A stretch of DNA of 7,691 nucleotides, from contig APFI01000266.1 in assembly GCA_000403945.1 (NCBI GenBank), positions 1 through 7,691 on the forward strand, written 5' to 3'. Each line of letters starts with the position of its first letter. Position 1 is the stretch's first letter. The notes beneath the pieces were generated by a model, which was given only the letters and a program-made list of their open reading frames with translations, did not search any database and was not told the DNA's origin. This DNA is from Desulfovibrio sp. Dsv1. GTDB lineage: Bacteria; Desulfobacterota; Desulfovibrionia; Desulfovibrionales; Desulfovibrionaceae. The position numbers and the translations under genes are program-made. Of the stretch, positions 6,461-7,691 are shown piece after piece.

Positions 6461-6488
6461 TTGACTTTTCGCATGGGCCAAATATAGT
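6461..6488 (+). promoter_or_regulatory. Sigma-70-type promoter for the candidate structured RNA
   Basis: -35 TTGACT (6461-6466, five of six to TTGACA) and -10 TATAGT (6483-6488, five of six to TATAAT) are 16 bases apart. Counting the last -10 base as -7 puts +1 at 6495, exactly the first base of the 14-bp closing stem described for the RNA. No protein gene with a ribosome site follows within 300 bases, which argues for a non-coding product. Confidence 0.72.
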
Positions 6489-6494
6489 CGCGGC

Positions 6495-6673
6495 ATGGAG
6501 GGATTGCGGGCCCGCGGGTTCCGGCCCCGCCCCGGAGGGGGCGGGGAAACCCCGTGCGGCGCCTTGCCGGGCGCCGCCGTTTTCTCCCGGAACAGGGCTC
6601 CCGCGCCGGAAGGGGAAACCCGCGGGAACAGCGGAGAGCGCATGCTTCCTCGCCATTGCGCAATCCTCTCCGT
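6495..6673 (+). ncRNA. Candidate structured RNA of about 180 nt, possibly 6S RNA
   Basis: The predicted 5' end pairs with 6659-6673: 14 pairs including one G-U, interrupted only by a bulged U at 6667. The core GGATTGCG/CGCAATCC is 8 bp perfect. Inside, CCCGCGGGTT (6511-6520) is perfectly complementary to AACCCGCGGG (6617-6626). Two strong hairpins follow: 6525-6546 (9 bp, GGAG loop) and 6556-6577 (8 bp). GTTCCGG (6518-6524) can alternatively pair with CCGGAAC (6587-6593). About 32 bases on the 3' side (6627-6658) stay open or form a small hairpin. A sigma-70 promoter ends exactly one leader-less step upstream. Length near 180 nt, closed ends and an asymmetric internal loop resemble 6S RNA, the RNA that binds sigma-70 holoenzyme. 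The branched apical part is less rod-like than in E. coli, and I see no diagnostic 6S primary sequence. A shorter RNA ending at the T-run 6580-6583 is the main alternative. Confidence 0.55.
6556..6585 (+). terminator. Terminator-like hairpin inside the candidate RNA
   Basis: GCGGCGCC (6556-6563) and GGCGCCGC (6570-6577) form an 8-bp stem with a 6-base loop, followed by CG and then TTTTCTC. This is the most terminator-like structure on the plus strand of the gap. If it works, the promoter at 6461 would yield an RNA of roughly 90 nt. If it is simply an internal arm, the full 180-nt closed structure is the product. Confidence 0.4.
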
Positions 6674-6813
6674 GACCTGAAAGGGGAAGAGGGGACGGCC
6701 TTTCCCGCCGGGGAGGATGCCAAAAGGCGCGCGCCTTGCGCAAGAGGGAAGATTTTTCCTCCCCTGATTCCGCGAGTGCCAAAAAAAACGGCAGGTTAGC
6801 CGCATTTCATGAA
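6674..6813. other. Palindrome-rich spacer upstream of the second sigma-54 promoter
   Basis: No gene is visible in this spacer. It contains the perfect palindrome AAGGCGCGCGCCTT (6724-6737), overlapping a second, CTTGCGCAAG (6735-6744). A hairpin 6744-6761 follows, with one G-T pair and a T-run in its 3' arm, then A8 at 6781-6788, and TTCATGAA (6806-6813) abutting the sigma-54 -24 box. The palindromes lie about 80-115 bases upstream of the predicted start of the next gene, so they could be activator sites or the end of the upstream RNA transcript. Confidence 0.4.
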
Positions 6814-6830
6814 TGGCATGAGCCTTGCAT
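6814..6830 (+). promoter_or_regulatory. Sigma-54 (RpoN) promoter for the 171-residue protein gene
   Basis: The element is TGGCATG-AGCC-TTGCAT, with one mismatch to the TGGCACG box and a perfect TTGCA -12 box at the required spacing. The predicted start is near 6840, giving a leader of about 24 nt before the ATG at 6864. A TTG at 6825, which would extend the downstream frame by 13 residues, lies inside this -12 box and upstream of the predicted transcript, so it cannot be the start if this promoter is used. Confidence 0.82.
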
Positions 6831-6863
6831 GAAAAGGGCGGAACGCCAACCCTGGAGGCGAGT

Positions 6864-7379
6864 ATGAAAATCAATACCGAACAGCTGGAAGCCCTGCTGC
6901 GCCAGCGGGAGCGGCAGGCGACGACGACTCAAGGACAGGCGGGCCGGAGCGGCGGCTTCGACGCCATCCTCGCCCGGCAGCTGGGCGACGGCGCGGAACA
7001 GGCCCATGCCGCGGGCGGGCTGTTGCCGACCGGTTCCGCGCAGGCCGGGCTGATCAGTCAGTTGCTGCTGGACGGCGCGGAACAGAGCCGGGCCGCCGAT
7101 CCCGATGCGGAGATCCTTCAGGGGGCCCTTGCGCGGGCCTCCGACGCGCTGGATCTCTGGGATTCCTACGCCAAAACCCTGGGCTCGCCCGCCGGCGGCG
7201 GCTCCCTGCGCGACGCCTATGCCCTGCTGGAGGGCATTGACAGCCAGGTGGCCGGGATCAGGCGGGACGCGGCCGGCGTGCGGGGCAAAAACCCCGGTTT
7301 CGATTCTCTCCTGAACGAACTGGAAGTGATGACCGCCGCGGAAAAATTCAAGTTCAACCGGGGTGATTACAGCGTGTAG
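6864..7379 (+). CDS. Sigma-54-controlled protein of unknown function, 171 aa
   Basis: I do not recognise a named family. The ATG at 6864 is preceded by TGGAGG five bases upstream. The protein is cytoplasmic-looking, with no signal peptide or membrane segment and no cysteine. Residues about 1-20 are charged helix (KINTEQLEALLRQRERQ). About 20-75 are Gln/Gly/Ala-rich and probably flexible. About 80-130 are helical (ALDLWDSYAKTLG, then SLRDAYALLEGIDSQVAGIRR). The C-terminus NELEVMTAAEKFKFNRGDY is compact and polar and reads like the conserved part. In Desulfovibrio relatives I have the impression of similar small proteins with this ending, but cannot name one. Sigma-54 control and the modular small-protein character would suit a flagellar or secretion accessory protein. 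That is a guess. The neighbours give no functional link. Confidence 0.85.
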   Translation: MKINTEQLEALLRQRERQATTTQGQAGRSGGFDAILARQLGDGAEQAHAAGGLLPTGSAQAGLISQLLLDGAEQSRAADPDAEILQGALARASDALDLWDSYAKTLGSPAGGGSLRDAYALLEGIDSQVAGIRRDAAGVRGKNPGFDSLLNELEVMTAAEKFKFNRGDYSV

Positions 7380-7467
7380 GGGCGTCCGCCGGCCTTTTGC
7401 CGTCCGAACGGGGTGTTTTCGAAATCCCGCCTTGCCATCGCGGCGGCCTTGGGGCAGGGTAGGCGGC

Positions 7468-7691
7468 ATGAAAATACGCCTTTCACCCTCTCCCGGTGAC
7501 GGCCCGGCCCCGGAGGCGCCTTCCGCGCCGTCCCCGCCCGAACCTCTGGAGCTGGACGTTCCGGCCGGGGAAAATCTTTCGCGTGCCCTCTGGTTGTCCG
7601 GGCGGCTGCGGCCGCTGCCGCTTTGCGGCGGCTTGGGCCGTTGCGGCCGCTGCCGCCTGCGTTTCCCGCGGGGCGCGCTGCCGCCCCTGCC
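7468..7691 (+). CDS. Partial: [2Fe-2S] ferredoxin-domain protein, probably ASKHA/DUF4445 activator
   Basis: Only the first 74 codons are present, and the frame is open to the window end. After an Ala/Pro-rich leader (about residues 8-26), a ferredoxin-type fold begins with LELDVPAGENLSRALWLSG. It continues into CGGLGRCGRCRLRF, with cysteines C53, C59 and C62 in a C-x5-C-x2-C arrangement. That is the loop that binds a plant-type [2Fe-2S] cluster, whose fourth cysteine would lie beyond the window. The C-G-G-x-G-x-C-G-x-C form is typical of long proteins joining this ferredoxin domain to an ASKHA ATPase domain (RamA-like reductive activators of corrinoid proteins). Other ferredoxin-domain proteins remain possible. 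The ribosome site (AGG about 7 bases upstream) is weak, so a different start is possible. Its 88-base distance from the preceding stop leaves co-transcription open. Confidence 0.7.
   Translation, partial: MKIRLSPSPGDGPAPEAPSAPSPPEPLELDVPAGENLSRALWLSGRLRPLPLCGGLGRCGRCRLRFPRGALPPL

Noticed and set aside
6495..6680. 61-codon frame beginning exactly at the predicted +1 (leaderless gene)
   Set aside because: The position is intriguing, but the translation is low-complexity Gly/Pro/Arg and the strong end-to-end RNA pairing explains the segment better.
6775..6795. TGGCAC on the minus strand near 6779 as another sigma-54 promoter
   Set aside because: No GC-containing -12 box occurs at the fixed spacing and it points toward no gene.
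5933..6874. 313-codon minus-strand open frame through the non-coding gap
   Set aside because: It is Pro/Arg/Gly-rich without domain features, overlaps the usp 5' end in another frame and crosses several promoters.
7400..7420. Possible terminator after the 171-residue gene (CCGT/ACGG then GGTGTTTTC)
   Set aside because: The stem is only 4 bp and the T-run is displaced, so it is too weak to list as a feature.
6807..7469. 220-codon minus-strand frame opposite the 171-residue gene
   Set aside because: The plus-strand gene has a sigma-54 promoter and a strong ribosome site in the right places. The antisense frame has neither.

Overview
The window looks like a piece of a high-GC bacterial chromosome, most likely from the Desulfovibrionaceae (sulfate-reducing Desulfobacterota). 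That placement is an inference. It rests on the style of the Lon and HisC sequences, the two near-consensus sigma-54 promoters, and the resemblance of the partial last gene to ferredoxin-domain ASKHA activators common in anaerobes. It cannot be proven from sequence alone. I see no insertion sequence, CRISPR array, tRNA or rRNA.

Layout. (1) 31-2475, plus strand: a complete LonA protease. (2) 2476-2825: a convergent intergenic space with inverted repeats and a short tandem repeat. (3) 2826-3386, minus strand: a small protein made almost entirely of five TPR repeats, with its own sigma-54-type promoter at 3454-3470 and palindromes further upstream. (4) 3738-6105, minus strand: a universal stress protein, then histidinol-phosphate aminotransferase (hisC), then cytidylate kinase (cmk). 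hisC and cmk overlap by ATGA, and a good sigma-70 promoter (6232-6260) precedes the stress protein. (5) 6106-6863: a 758-base gap without a protein gene. It holds a plus-strand sigma-70 promoter whose predicted +1 falls on the first base of a roughly 180-nt segment. The two ends of that segment pair in a 14-bp stem with one bulge, as expected of a structured RNA with 6S-RNA-like size and closure. (6) 6864-7379, plus strand: a 171-residue protein I do not recognise, behind a second sigma-54 promoter (6814-6830). (7) 7468 to the window end: the start of a protein with a [2Fe-2S] ferredoxin-type motif.

The genes are mostly housekeeping: protein quality control, pyrimidine nucleotide and histidine metabolism, and stress response. 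The parts that deserve attention are non-coding. They are the candidate 6S-like RNA, the two sigma-54 promoters driving uncharacterised genes, and the palindromes placed where enhancer-binding activators usually sit. I found no evidence for a new defence or mobile system.
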